DNA of 64,000 nt from Ruminococcus sp. YE71 (GCF_900119155.1 NZ_FPIR01000009.1:88546-152545); one strand, 5' to 3'; positions 36,001-45,735 are shown, numbered from the stretch's first letter. The notes: generated from the sequence alone by a model not told the origin. Made by a program: numbers and translations.

Positions 36001-39000
36001 ATGACACAGAAAATACACGATATATTTGCGGAAATACTCGGAATAAAGGGCGATTTTGAAAGCGATATCTCCTTTATCGAGCTTGGCGGAACGTCCATTC
36101 TCATCGGTGAACTGAAAAGCCGTCTGGACGCAGAATTTCATGTCGATATCCCTTTTGAAAAAATGTTTGAATCGGGTTCGGTCTGCGGTCTTGCCGAACA
36201 GATCGAGCTTTTGCGCAAAAATGTAATAACCGATGACAACGCCGCAGCCTTTGAGGTGCATCCCGAAAAGCGGTTCGATGTTTTCAAAATGACAGATCTT
36301 CAGACAGCTTACTATATCGGGCGGCAGAATGATACCGAACTCGGCGGCAGCCCCACAAGAGGTTATTCGGAGATCATTTGCGAAAACTACGATCATCGCC
36401 GTATGGAACAGGCTATCCGCAAGCTCATCGCTAAGCACGATACTCTGCGTACACATTTTAACGAGGACGGCACACAGCAGGTCGAGGCTGAATTCGGGGA
36501 GCTTGATTTTGAGCTTGAAGATATTTCCGATATGCAGCCTGATGCACAGCAGGAATATCTGCTTGAAAAGCGTGAGCGGATATTTGATACGGTCTTTGAT
36601 GTTCATCATCTGCCGCTGGTCAGCTTTGCGGCTACAAAATGCGCTCCCGACAAGACCATCATCCATTTCAGCCATGACGGTATGATAATCGACGGATGGA
36701 GTCATGAAAAGATAATAGGCGAGCTGGACAAATTCTACACGGATACTGAGCTGAGTGCAAGACCGCCCGAAATACTTTTCTCGGATTATGTAAGATATCT
36801 TGAAGAGATAAGAGATACGGACAAATTCAGGGCGGACAGAGAATACTGGTTGCAAAAGGCTTCGGACAAGTTTTCGAGACCTGCGCTCCCTCTCAAGACC
36901 GACCCCGGCAATATCAGACAGGTACGCACACGTCAGGTCATCAGATACATAAGCCGAGAAACATGGAACGGCGTTGCGGAGTTTGCGGGCAGGAATGAAC
37001 TTACTCCGTTTTCCGTGATATTCACCGTTTTCGGCAAGTCGATATTAAAATACTGCCGTGATAAACAATGCGTTATCAATATGCCTGTCGCTGTTCGTCC
37101 GCACATACATCCCGATATGGGTGAACTTATCGGAGAATGCTCAAACTTCTTCCTGTTCGATCTTGACGATACGCAAAACAGGAGTTTTATCGAGTGTGCG
37201 TCGGAAAACCAGAAGGAAATAGCCGAGATAATGCAGCACGATTCATTTTTCGGCACTGACCTTATCCGCGAACTGCAAAAGAAGGACGGTGCAAATGTTG
37301 CCGCCCCTATCGTTTTCACAAGTCTGATAGATATACCTGCGCGTGAAGAACATTCGCTGAAAAAAACGTATACCAAAACGCATACAAGTCAGGTGTGGAT
37401 AGATGCCATTGCGATGAAAAACACCGACGGCATCATGCTGACAATGGACTGCGCGGCAGACCTGTTCGAGCCCGAACTTACCGACGCCATCGGTGATACG
37501 TTCAAGGAGACTCTGGAAAAGATCTGTGACGCTCCCGAACTGTTTGAAAAGGGATCGGGTATCGGACTGACGCAGAAAGAACAGGAGACCGTGAAATGCT
37601 GCACCTCAGCCGACCTTGCTGCGGATGACGGACTTCCCTCTCTTGCAGAACTTCTCATTGCACCCTACCGCACGTCACCCGAAAGAACTGCTGTTATCAG
37701 CAAGGGAAAGGAATACAGCTATAAACTGATATACCGCACGGCTGCGTCTGCCGCAAATCAGCTGCGGTCCGCAGCGGGCGGTATCTCCACAACAGGAGCA
37801 GCGGTCTTCCTTAGAAAGAGCCATCTACAGATAGTATCTGCACTTGCCTGCACAATGTGCGGAACTGCGTACTTCCCTCTCGACATCGAGATGCCTGCCG
37901 AACAGCTGAAGGCCTGCACCGAAAATGCAGGGACGAAAGTGATACTGACCGAGACGGCGCTTTCCGAAAAGTTAAGCGGTCTTAACGGCGTGACCGTTAT
38001 ACTTGTCGATAAGGTCGAACCGTCGGATGAGGAAGATGTGAGATTTACGGACACTTCCCCGAATGATATTGCATACATCATCAATACATCGGGAACAACG
38101 GGTCTGCCGAAAAGCATCCCGCTGAAACAGTCGGGACTTGTGAACTGTCTGACTGAAACGCGCAGTCATTGTGGTCTGACCCCCGATGACCGCTTCCTTG
38201 CGATAACAAATTACTGCCATGATATGTCCGTTTTTGATATGTACGGCGCGTTTGCGGCGGGTGCGGCTGTAGTTTTCCCCGATGCCGAACGCGAAAAAGA
38301 CCCGTATCATTGGGCTGAACTTATCTTCAAGTACAAGGTCACTTTCTGGAATTCGGTACCCGCATTTTTGCAGATATTGACAGAGGCGGATATCGAAGAT
38401 ACCGGGCAGAAACTTGCGTCTGTCAGAAATATCCTTACGGGCGGAGACTGGGTCTCGGCAACGCTTGCGAAGAAGATACGTGTGGCCTTCAAAAATGCTG
38501 TTCTTTGCAGTGTCGGCGGACCTTCCGAAACAACGATATGGAATATACGTCACGTTGTTACCGATGAAGATATCCGCGGTACTTTCATACCGTACGGCAA
38601 ACCTATCGCACACACAAACTACTATATTCTCGACGAACGCGGCGAGCTTTGTCCGCCCTTCACAGCGGGCACAATGTTCGTGGGCGGAATAGGTGTAACT
38701 GACGGATATATCGGTCTGCCCGAAGAAAACCGAAAGAGATTCCGTACCTTTGACGGCGTCCGTGTTTATGACACAGGAGACCTCGGTATGTATCTCAGCG
38801 ACGGTTCTGTCAAGATACTCGGGCGCACCGATCTGCAAGTCAAGATAAACGGCAAGCGTATCGAACTTGAAGGTATACAGGAAGCGCTGAACAGCATTTC
38901 GGGCATTGAATCAAGTGCGGTCATCGTTTCGGACAAACGTATCCTGACTGCTTTTTATACTTCGGAACACGAAATCGAGCTTTCACAGCTGAAAGACGCA

Positions 39001-39396
39001 TTGAAGCAGAAACTTCCTGCGTACATGATACCTGTCAATTATCATCGGCTTGACGCGATGCCGCTGACCAAAAACGGAAAGGTCGATACGGAAGCACTGA
39101 AGGGTATAGCGGTGCATAAACAGGGTATTGAGACCCCTGAAAAGTCTGACGCGGAAAGCCATGATACCGAAACGGAAGCGGTATTGCTTTCGATATGCCG
39201 TGACATTTTCAATGGTTCCGATATTACATCGGATATGAATTTCTTTGAAATGGGCGGCGATTCTATTACTGCCATACGCATTCTCGGTCAGATACGAAAA
39301 AAATTCGGGGTAACACTTACGATATATGATATTCTGAATACGCCCCTGCTGTCACAATGGGCTCTTATCATTGACAGGGCTGAGCGTGTCCGCTGA
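36001..39396 (+). CDS. NRPS: PCP-cyclization-adenylation-PCP, predicted Cys-specific
   Basis: 1131 residues from the ATG at 36001 (SD AGGAGGAC). PCP1 has Ser32 in LGGTS. The cyclization domain (~90-520) has DGMIIDGWS at 226-234, matching DxxxxDxxS of Cy domains that condense and dehydrate Cys/Ser/Thr. The A domain (~560-1040) has TSGTTGLPKS and an Asp741 pocket that I read as D-M-F-N-L-T-V-I-W-K, close to the cysteine code DLYNLSLIWK. PCP2 has Ser1088 in MGGDSI. No TE, methyltransferase or reductase domain is present. It should build an acyl-thiazoline left on PCP2. Confidence 0.92.
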   Translation: MTQKIHDIFAEILGIKGDFESDISFIELGGTSILIGELKSRLDAEFHVDIPFEKMFESGSVCGLAEQIELLRKNVITDDNAAAFEVHPEKRFDVFKMTDLQTAYYIGRQNDTELGGSPTRGYSEIICENYDHRRMEQAIRKLIAKHDTLRTHFNEDGTQQVEAEFGELDFELEDISDMQPDAQQEYLLEKRERIFDTVFDVHHLPLVSFAATKCAPDKTIIHFSHDGMIIDGWSHEKIIGELDKFYTDTELSARPPEILFSDYVRYLEEIRDTDKFRADREYWLQKASDKFSRPALPLKTDPGNIRQVRTRQVIRYISRETWNGVAEFAGRNELTPFSVIFTVFGKSILKYCRDKQCVINMPVAVRPHIHPDMGELIGECSNFFLFDLDDTQNRSFIECASENQKEIAEIMQHDSFFGTDLIRELQKKDGANVAAPIVFTSLIDIPAREEHSLKKTYTKTHTSQVWIDAIAMKNTDGIMLTMDCAADLFEPELTDAIGDTFKETLEKICDAPELFEKGSGIGLTQKEQETVKCCTSADLAADDGLPSLAELLIAPYRTSPERTAVISKGKEYSYKLIYRTAASAANQLRSAAGGISTTGAAVFLRKSHLQIVSALACTMCGTAYFPLDIEMPAEQLKACTENAGTKVILTETALSEKLSGLNGVTVILVDKVEPSDEEDVRFTDTSPNDIAYIINTSGTTGLPKSIPLKQSGLVNCLTETRSHCGLTPDDRFLAITNYCHDMSVFDMYGAFAAGAAVVFPDAEREKDPYHWAELIFKYKVTFWNSVPAFLQILTEADIEDTGQKLASVRNILTGGDWVSATLAKKIRVAFKNAVLCSVGGPSETTIWNIRHVVTDEDIRGTFIPYGKPIAHTNYYILDERGELCPPFTAGTMFVGGIGVTDGYIGLPEENRKRFRTFDGVRVYDTGDLGMYLSDGSVKILGRTDLQVKINGKRIELEGIQEALNSISGIESSAVIVSDKRILTAFYTSEHEIELSQLKDALKQKLPAYMIPVNYHRLDAMPLTKNGKVDTEALKGIAVHKQGIETPEKSDAESHDTETEAVLLSICRDIFNGSDITSDMNFFEMGGDSITAIRILGQIRKKFGVTLTIYDILNTPLLSQWALIIDRAERVR

Positions 39397-40094
39397 ACCG
39401 AAAGTGTACCGAAAATCTATAGCGCTCCAAAGAAAACAGCTGCATAACACCGCAAGAAACCAATGTCTGATATTTCGGCTTTGGTGTTGCATAAGCTGCT
39501 GAATGCAAAGGAGCAATAACAAAAAAAGTGAGTATTTATGCGGTTTGTGGGGCTCTGCTATACCGATATAAACAAAACAGGGATATGCCTTTTGCAGTCA
39601 ACGGAAGGCATATCCTTTTGTTTGCTTTATCAGCAAGCTCTTCGTGAGCGATGTGCACGGTATTTTTTAATTGACTATTTTGGCGCGATGTGGTATAATT
39701 GGCATATAACTTCATACTCTCGGGTTGTTATACGGAATAACAGTTATTGACGGCAGAAATAAGATAAATCGGGGTTTGTGCTGACTGCGGGTGCTCTTGG
39801 GGGATTCATTCTAAACTTGTGAAGGTCGGAAAGTTTGCGATTCTTCTTTTTATTAGTGCGACCATGCCAAAAAGACGTTCCTGAGTGCAGAAAAAACGGC
39901 GAGAGACTATCTTTCCGAACACATCTATCTGCCAAAATATTAATACCCCAGTTAAAACCCGCACTCACTGCCCCTGCAAGTTCTGATTTATCTCAGCAGA
40001 AATAATCGGCGTATGGGTGCGCCAAGCCGAGAAGTGGAACGAGATGGTCGAAAAAGACGGCAGAACGTTCAAAAGATTTGAAAGGAATTAAAGT
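39397..40094. other. Intergenic stretch without supported gene
   Basis: It holds the terminator at 39581-39620 and otherwise no gene I can support. A 34-codon open stretch ends at 40091 (IIGVWVRQAEKWNEMVEKDG). It looks coding-like but has no start, and may be the tail of a lost gene. Confidence 0.4.
39581..39620 (+). terminator. Terminator downstream of the NRPS operon
   Basis: An 11-bp perfect stem (GGATATGCCTT with AAGGCATATCC, 13-nt loop) is followed by TTTTGTTT, 185 bp after the NRPS stop. Confidence 0.7.
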
Positions 40095-41258
40095 ATGATA
40101 CTGTTTAAAAATCATCGTATGTGGGTAAAGGTGATGGCACTCACACTGATGTCTGTGACGGCTGTTTTACTTACAGGCTGTTCTGACGGCAAAAAGCTGT
40201 CAGACGAAGAGCTTGCCAAGGTGCTGTCGGAAGAACTTGGAAATACTGTGGAGATAACGCAGTCACCCGATAATAACTCCGAAAACGTCGAGTACGGCAT
40301 GAAATGCGCGGACGGCACGGAATTTACAGTAAAGTGTTTGCATCTGGACTATGATTATTTCGGAGCTGACAGATACTATCAGTACGAGTGCGATTATCTT
40401 GTGAAGTGGGTCGGCGACCACCCCGAAGTGAACGCTTTGTTCGACGAGAGGGGGATATCTCACGAGGATTTCAGCAGAGGTACAAGGGTCATCGCCGACA
40501 GTTTTGAGGATATCCGTACAGTGGTAGCGACTGCCTGCGAACTGGTCGAGAGCGGCTCATACCGTATCCCTGCCGTGTCTGATTACGACGGGAAATACAA
40601 GGTAAAATTCGAGCGTCCTGTTATCGCGATAGACTGTCTGAGCGGTAAAAACGATGATACGGAATGGTTATGGGAAGAGTTTGAATATCAGGACGGTACC
40701 GAACCTGTCGATCATGATGAGGAGCTGGAGATATTTCTTGCCGAGCAGAGTTATGTTGATGAGATGCGCGACGGAGACATAATTGACGACACACACACAT
40801 ATCTGCTGGAAAAGTACGGTCCTTCCCAGATGAAAGCAAAGCTGAAGAGTTCAGAATACAGCATGATACGCGCAAGATACACGGATGAGGACATTTCTGT
40901 CGGGAAGACAGAAACGCTGTACTACGTTCGCGACGGATTTACAAATAAGAATGGCGAAAAGCTCGATTTCCCGTTTATCGCCGCATTTGCGGAGTGTACT
41001 GGCTTCAAGCCGTCCGCCTCCGACAACAACAGCTATTCTCTTGAAAGAGGAGAGAAAACGGTAGTTTTCCGCTTTAGCGACAGCGAGTGCTATGCCGAGC
41101 GCAACGGTGTTCGTATCGAGCTTCGGGGGAATATGAATATGACTTCTAACTCATGTATGATGGATCTTACGACCGATGATCTGACGAAGCTGTTTGATAC
41201 GGAATTCAAGTTTGACTACATGAACGGCACTGCCGAGATCACGAATGTGAAAGCATAA
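40095..41258 (+). CDS. Hypothetical lipoprotein
   Basis: 387 residues with a signal peptide and lipobox LLTGCSDG (Cys near 29). The rest is acidic and rich in Tyr and Asp, with no transmembrane helix or recognised catalytic motif. It is probably anchored to the outer face of the membrane. AAAGGAATT serves as SD. It is transcribed alone, between the NRPS terminator and two terminators downstream. Function unknown. Confidence 0.75.
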   Translation: MILFKNHRMWVKVMALTLMSVTAVLLTGCSDGKKLSDEELAKVLSEELGNTVEITQSPDNNSENVEYGMKCADGTEFTVKCLHLDYDYFGADRYYQYECDYLVKWVGDHPEVNALFDERGISHEDFSRGTRVIADSFEDIRTVVATACELVESGSYRIPAVSDYDGKYKVKFERPVIAIDCLSGKNDDTEWLWEEFEYQDGTEPVDHDEELEIFLAEQSYVDEMRDGDIIDDTHTYLLEKYGPSQMKAKLKSSEYSMIRARYTDEDISVGKTETLYYVRDGFTNKNGEKLDFPFIAAFAECTGFKPSASDNNSYSLERGEKTVVFRFSDSECYAERNGVRIELRGNMNMTSNSCMMDLTTDDLTKLFDTEFKFDYMNGTAEITNVKA

Positions 41259-41295
41259 GATGTGAAAGGACAATCGAGCTTCGGCTCGGAGATCG

Positions 41296-41324
41296 TGGGA
41301 CTGCTGCGTGGCAGTCCCATGTTT
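41296..41324 (+). terminator. Terminator after lipoprotein gene
   Basis: Perfect 9-bp stem TGGGACTGC / GCAGTCCCA with a 6-nt loop and TGTTTTATT tail, 38 bp after the lipoprotein stop. Confidence 0.65.
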
Positions 41325-41373
41325 TATTATAACACACTCAGTTGGCATATTCGTTGAAGGTGTCATATAGACC

Positions 41374-41415
41374 AAGCCAAGCCCTCAGAAAATGCTCTAA
41401 GGGCTTGGCTTTTTG
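41374..41415 (+). terminator. Second terminator in the 41259-41734 gap
   Basis: AGCCAAGCCC pairs with GGGCTTGGCT and is followed by T5. A very similar stem (AAGCCCTC/GAGGGCTT around AAATGCT) is found at 62.9 kb. Nothing else but the OhrR promoter was seen in this gap. Confidence 0.65.
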
Positions 41416-41668
41416 TCAATAGGGTACCATATTTCGGGCTCTCGGTAAAGGGGTACCGAGAAATTCAGCACACTTTGAATTTGTTATCAGAACTTGCCGT
41501 TTGTATTCTGCCGTGTGTCCTCGGCAGCGATCGTCTCAATAACGTCCCAATGCTCTGCGATACCTGTGTTGTGCTGAATATCGGCATCGCCGTCAAAATA
41601 ATTGGATATGTCCGCCGTTCTCCTAAATCTTGTATCTGTGATAATTTCGTGAAATTTTCAATTACCTC

Positions 41669-41697
41669 TTGACAAACAGGTTTATATTTGATACAAT
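41669..41697 (+). promoter_or_regulatory. Promoter of the ohrR-gpx-radical SAM operon
   Basis: TTGACA (41669-41674), a 17-bp spacer and TACAAT (41692-41697). An imperfect dyad around TTGTACACAA just downstream could be the autoregulatory site. Confidence 0.65.
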
Positions 41698-41734
41698 ATA
41701 GTTGTACACAAGATAAATTCAAGGAGGAATAAAC

Positions 41735-42190
41735 ATGGACTACGACTACCGCAAAGCAATGAAGCTCGACAATCAGCTTTGTTTCCCGATATATGCCGCG
41801 GCAAGGGTCATAACGTCGCTCTACACACCGTATCTGAAACCGCTGGGGCTGACATATACGCAGTACATATTGTTCCTCGTGCTGTGGGAGAAGGACGGGC
41901 TTACCGTCGGCGAGATATGCAAGCGGCTCATGCTCGACAGCGGCACACTTTCGCCGTTACTCAAAAAACTCCGCGATCAGGGGTATATCGAAAAACAGCA
42001 GAGCGCTTCGGACGAGCGTTCGTTCATCATAACGCTGACCGACAAGGGCAGGGAGCTTCAATTAAAAGCGAAGGATATTCCGTTGCAGGTCGGGAGCTGC
42101 GTCAGTATCGCACCCGAAAAAGCCTTGCAGCTACGCGATCTGCTGAATGAATTACTTGAAAACCGTTCAACCGATACGAAAGGAGAATGA
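41735..42190 (+). CDS. ohrR: OhrR-type MarR regulator
   Basis: 151 residues. The N-terminal LDNQLCFPIYAAAR carries the peroxide-sensing Cys of OhrR proteins, and the winged helix follows (TVGEICKRLMLDSGTLSPLL, SASDERSFIITLTDKG). It is expected to repress its operon until an organic hydroperoxide oxidises the Cys. The adjacent glutathione peroxidase gene supports this. SD AAGGAGGAA lies upstream. Confidence 0.85.
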   Translation: MDYDYRKAMKLDNQLCFPIYAAARVITSLYTPYLKPLGLTYTQYILFLVLWEKDGLTVGEICKRLMLDSGTLSPLLKKLRDQGYIEKQQSASDERSFIITLTDKGRELQLKAKDIPLQVGSCVSIAPEKALQLRDLLNELLENRSTDTKGE

Positions 42191-42194
42191 TCTT

Positions 42195-42743
42195 ATGAAA
42201 AACGTTTATGACTTCACCGTGAAGGGCAGAAAGGGCGAAGAGGTAAGCCTGAGCGAGTACAAAGGCAAGGTGCTGCTTATCGTCAACACCGCGACCGGCT
42301 GCGGATTTACTCCGCATTACGAGCCGCTTGAAGCGATGTACCGTGACCTGCGTAACAAGGGCTTTGAGATCCTTGATTTCCCCTGCAATCAGTTCGCAAA
42401 TCAGGCTCCCGGCGACACTGACGAGATCCACTCCTTCTGCAAGCTGAAATTCGGCACCGAGTTCCCGCAGTTTGCAAAAATAGATGTGAACGGCGACAAT
42501 GCCGATCCGCTGTTTGAGTTCCTTGCAACCGAAAAGCCGTTTGCAGGCTTCGGCAAGGGCATCAAGAATGCCGCGCTGGAAAAGTTCGCGGACATGAACA
42601 ACAAGAAGTTCGGTGACAAGGCGTATATCAAATGGAATTTCACCAAGTTCCTGATCGGCAGTGACGGCAACGTGCTTGCAAGGTTTGAACCCACCGAGGA
42701 CATGGCTGAGGTAAGAAAAGCTGTTGAAAAAATACTGGGGTGA
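42195..42743 (+). CDS. Glutathione peroxidase-family peroxidase
   Basis: 182 residues from the ATG at 42195 (SD AAAGGAGAA); a longer frame from 42147 overlaps ohrR. Motifs are NTATGCGFTPHY (peroxidatic Cys in the selenocysteine position), LDFPCNQFANQ and IKWNFTKFLIG (Trp and Asn of the catalytic site). These Cys enzymes usually use thioredoxin to reduce peroxides. It lies 4 bp after ohrR and 4 bp before the radical SAM gene. Confidence 0.9.
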   Translation: MKNVYDFTVKGRKGEEVSLSEYKGKVLLIVNTATGCGFTPHYEPLEAMYRDLRNKGFEILDFPCNQFANQAPGDTDEIHSFCKLKFGTEFPQFAKIDVNGDNADPLFEFLATEKPFAGFGKGIKNAALEKFADMNNKKFGDKAYIKWNFTKFLIGSDGNVLARFEPTEDMAEVRKAVEKILG

Positions 42744-42747
42744 TCTT

Positions 42748-43839
42748 ATGAATGATAATTTTGATCTTCAAAAATATCTCACCGAGGGCGTGGAGCGCGT
42801 CGTTTCCGAAGCGATAAAAGCTACGCTTAAAAACCCGAAAGAAAGTACGTTCATGCTGAGATTCGCAGCCGCGAGCCGTGCCGCGTCGAAAAAGCGCCGC
42901 AAGGCTGAGGATAACGGCGAGCATATCCCGCCGTTCCTTATCGCAAGTATCACGAGCAGCTGCAATCTGCACTGCGCGGGGTGCTACTCACGGTGCAATC
43001 ACGCAACCGTTGACAGTGCGCCCGTCAAGCAGCTTACCGATGACGAATGGCAGGCGGTCTTTGACGAAGCCGAACAGCTCGGTATCAGCTTTATACTGCT
43101 TGCGGGCGGCGAGCCCATGCTGCGGCGAGGAGTCATCGAAGCGGCAGGGGAAAGGCAGAATATCCTCTTCCCGATCTTCACCAACGGCACATTCCTCGAT
43201 GAAAGGTATCTGGAGCTGTTCGGCAAATGCCGCAATCTCATTCCGATCATGAGCATCGAGGGAGACCGCGAACACACCGACGAAAGGCGCGGCAAGGGCA
43301 TCTACGACAAGCTGATCGCCAACATGGACGAGATAAAAAAGCGCGGGCTGATCTTCGGCGCTTCCGTAACAGTCACGACGAGGAATTTCAGGGAAGTCAC
43401 TTCACGGGAGTTTTTGGACAGCCTTTCGGAACGCGGCTGCAAGGCGGTCATATTCGTTGAATACGTCCCCGTGACGGAGGAAAGCCGCGACCTCGCCCCG
43501 ACCGAGACCGAACGCGAATTCATGCAGAGCGAGATAAAACGGCTGAGGGAAACTAACCCCGAAATGGTCTACATATCCTTCCCCGGGGACGAAAAAAGCT
43601 CGGGCGGCTGTGTAGCGGCAGGCAGAGGATTTTTCCATATCAATTCTCACGGGGGCGCGGAGCCCTGTCCCTTCTCGCCCTTCTCGGACGTAAATGTAAA
43701 AAACGGTTCGCTGAAAGAAGCGATGAACTCGCCGCTGTTTAAAAAGCTCCGCGAAGAGGGCTATCTGCTCGAAGACCACGACGGCGGATGTATACTTTAT
43801 GAAAAAAGAGAGCTGGTTGAACAGCTCATCAACGCATAA
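42748..43839 (+). CDS. Radical SAM protein with SPASM-like C-terminus
   Basis: 363 residues from the ATG at 42748. The [4Fe-4S] motif is SCNLHCAGCYSRC (CxxxCxxC), followed by LLAGGEPMLR. The C-terminal part has further Cys residues in GGCVAAGRGFF, AEPCPFSPFSD and GGCILYEK, suggesting an auxiliary cluster. Such proteins modify peptides or cofactors, but the substrate is unknown. It is encoded 4 bp after the peroxidase gene. A 47-residue membrane peptide gene follows 18 bp later. Confidence 0.85.
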   Translation: MNDNFDLQKYLTEGVERVVSEAIKATLKNPKESTFMLRFAAASRAASKKRRKAEDNGEHIPPFLIASITSSCNLHCAGCYSRCNHATVDSAPVKQLTDDEWQAVFDEAEQLGISFILLAGGEPMLRRGVIEAAGERQNILFPIFTNGTFLDERYLELFGKCRNLIPIMSIEGDREHTDERRGKGIYDKLIANMDEIKKRGLIFGASVTVTTRNFREVTSREFLDSLSERGCKAVIFVEYVPVTEESRDLAPTETEREFMQSEIKRLRETNPEMVYISFPGDEKSSGGCVAAGRGFFHINSHGGAEPCPFSPFSDVNVKNGSLKEAMNSPLFKKLREEGYLLEDHDGGCILYEKRELVEQLINA

Positions 43840-43857
43840 AAAAAGGGAGGAATTTCT

Positions 43858-44001
43858 ATGAAAGTTCTTGTTGTTCTGATAGTTCTTGCAGTCCTCTGCT
43901 GCGGATTTACTCACCGCCGCGTGATAAAAGCGCTCTTAAAGCACGAGCCAATGCCTCCCGCACCCAAGTGGCACTTCTGGTGCAAAAACAGGCGAAGCTG
44001 A
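43858..44001 (+). CDS. 47-residue single-pass membrane peptide
   Basis: AAAGGGAGGAATTTCT precedes an ATG whose product starts MKVLVVLIVLAVLCCGFTHR. It is one hydrophobic helix with two Cys, then a basic tail ending PAPKWHFWCKNRRS. It lies between the radical SAM and CDF genes in the same direction. It could be a small accessory membrane protein; a modified-peptide precursor is possible but unsupported by leader or core features. Confidence 0.6.
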   Translation: MKVLVVLIVLAVLCCGFTHRRVIKALLKHEPMPPAPKWHFWCKNRRS

Positions 44002-44025
44002 ACATAACAGAAAGGTTGTGAGGAT

Positions 44026-45150
44026 ATGTCCCACGATACTGAAAACCGAAGTAAGATTATCGTCAGAACAAGCGTTACGGGCATCGTCGCTAACGTGTTC
44101 CTCGCGGCGTTCAAGGCTGTTGTGGGATTCATGACCCATTCGATAGCGATAGTTCTCGACGCGGTCAACAATATCTCCGACGCAGGCAGCTCGCTGATAA
44201 CGATAATCGGCACCAAGCTCGCAGGGCGCGAGCCCGACAAAAAGCACCCCTTCGGCTACGGACGTATCGAGTACCTCAGCGCTATGGTGATCTCGGTCAT
44301 CGTGCTGTATGCGGGCGTTACTTCGTTCGTGGAGTCGGTCAAGAAGATCATCACGCCGACCACGCCCGAGTATTCCACAGCTTCGCTCATAATCGTCGGC
44401 GTGGCGGTGGTAGTCAAGATAGTTCTCGGCAGATATGTCAAAAGCGTGGGCGAGAAGGTCAACTCCGATTCGCTCATCAATTCGGGCGAGGACGCGACGC
44501 TTGATTCGGTCATATCCGCTTCAACTCTTGTCGCGGCTATCGTGTTCATGCTGTCAGGGCTTTCACTTGAAGCGTGGCTCGGCGCGGTGATATCGCTGGT
44601 CATAATCAGATCAGGGTTTGAAATGCTGAAGGACACCATTTCACAGATACTCGGAGAACGCAGCGCCCCCGAGCTTGCCAGAAGCATAAAGCAGACCGTG
44701 ACCGAGTTCGAGGGCGTTCAGGGCGCATATGATCTCGTACTGAACAACTACGGTCCCGACGCATGGAACGGCTCTATCCATATCGAAGTCCCCGACACAT
44801 ATTCGGCGGACAGGATAGACAGGCTCATCCGTGAGATACAGATAGCCGTTCATGACAAGCACCGCGTCATTCTCACGGCGGTGGGGGTTTACTCAATAAA
44901 CACGAAAGACGATGAAGCCAAAGCAGTCGAGCAGAAAGTCCGTGAGATAGTTTTCGCCCGCGAACACGTTTTGCAGATGCACGGATTCTATCTTACAAAG
45001 GAAACGAAAACCATACGATTCGATGTGGTAGTGAGCTTCGACGCCCCCGACCGAAGTGAGACGTATAAACAGATAATTTCCGATGTTCAAAAAGCGTTTC
45101 CCGATTTTGAACTGCAAGTAGCACTGGATACCGATTTTTCGGAGAAATGA
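44026..45150 (+). CDS. Cation diffusion facilitator (probable Mn/Fe-type CDF)
   Basis: 374 residues with six helices, DAVNNISDAGSS in helix 2 and HPFGYGRIEYLSA between helices 2 and 3. The helix-2 DxxxxxSD pattern lacks the His typical of Zn exporters and resembles Mn-exporting CDFs. The cytoplasmic tail is long, with two lobes ending around FELQVALDTDF. It exports divalent metal by proton antiport. It is probably in the ohrR operon. Confidence 0.88.
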   Translation: MSHDTENRSKIIVRTSVTGIVANVFLAAFKAVVGFMTHSIAIVLDAVNNISDAGSSLITIIGTKLAGREPDKKHPFGYGRIEYLSAMVISVIVLYAGVTSFVESVKKIITPTTPEYSTASLIIVGVAVVVKIVLGRYVKSVGEKVNSDSLINSGEDATLDSVISASTLVAAIVFMLSGLSLEAWLGAVISLVIIRSGFEMLKDTISQILGERSAPELARSIKQTVTEFEGVQGAYDLVLNNYGPDAWNGSIHIEVPDTYSADRIDRLIREIQIAVHDKHRVILTAVGVYSINTKDDEAKAVEQKVREIVFAREHVLQMHGFYLTKETKTIRFDVVVSFDAPDRSETYKQIISDVQKAFPDFELQVALDTDFSEK

Positions 45151-45158
45151 CAGATATA

Positions 45159-45327
45159 AAGGCAATACCGCACAACCATTGTGCGTCAGATGCGAAGTCA
45201 GAAATTTCCTCAGATCACCTAAATGAGGCGCAGGTGGGCTGGCGCCCATCAAGCTGAATTTGGGTAATATAACGGAATTTATGCAAGCAGATGACGTGCA
45301 AAGGCGAAGCCGTTGGTTGCGCGGTGC
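45159..45327. repeat. MITE-like repeat, copy 1 (with internal insertion)
   Basis: Starts AAGGCAATACCGCACAACCA and ends with the degenerate inverted counterpart GGTTGCGCGGTGCC. It shares both arms and the GTGCGTCAGAT / TGCAAAGGCGAAG core with copy 2 at 51.7 kb. It carries about 85 bp of extra sequence in the middle. Its right end abuts an alcohol dehydrogenase gene fragment. Confidence 0.7.
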
Positions 45328-45331
45328 CAAG

Positions 45332-45481
45332 TACGATCCCAGCGTTCTTGACGGCGTAAGGATATGCAAGGAAAAGGGAATTGATGTCATTCTCGCGGTG
45401 GGCGGAGGAAGCGTCCTCGACTGCTCAAAGGCTATTGACGCAGGCACAAAATCACGCACTTTTTGTGTAGCCGCAGGATAA
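45332..45481 (+). pseudogene. Internal fragment of iron-containing alcohol dehydrogenase
   Basis: The frame reads YDPSVLDGVRICKEKG, then DVILAVGGGSVLDCSKAIDAG. This is the NAD-binding GGGS region of butanol-dehydrogenase-type Fe-ADHs (about residues 65-105 of ~390). It stops shortly after, and has neither N- nor C-terminus. The region 45482-45735 shows nothing recognisable. Confidence 0.7.
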
Positions 45482-45735
45482 TTGAGCAGGTGGTGGTCTT
45501 TTGACCAGATAAGTACCAGGATAATGGTGTGTTCCGTAAATAGAATCTTTGATTGGTCTAAGTTACTCTACTCTATTTTTTCGACTTAAATCGGATTGGA
45601 TCAATAACATAACGAAATACCGCCTTTACAAGGCAATATTATTACTTATACACGCTCAGTTTCAACAGACGGAAAAACGTATGCACCTGATGAGATCAGG
45701 AAGCAGAGTGTTTGCATTAATGGTGAATAAGCTTT

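Noticed and set aside
41296..41415. CRISPR array or tandem repeats between the lipoprotein and ohrR genes
   Set aside because: The repeated-looking stretches are two unrelated terminator hairpins with no spacer periodicity; no CRISPR array was seen anywhere in the window.
43858..44001. RiPP precursor for the adjacent radical SAM protein
   Set aside because: The peptide is dominated by a membrane helix and shows no leader/core organisation or repeat of modifiable residues.
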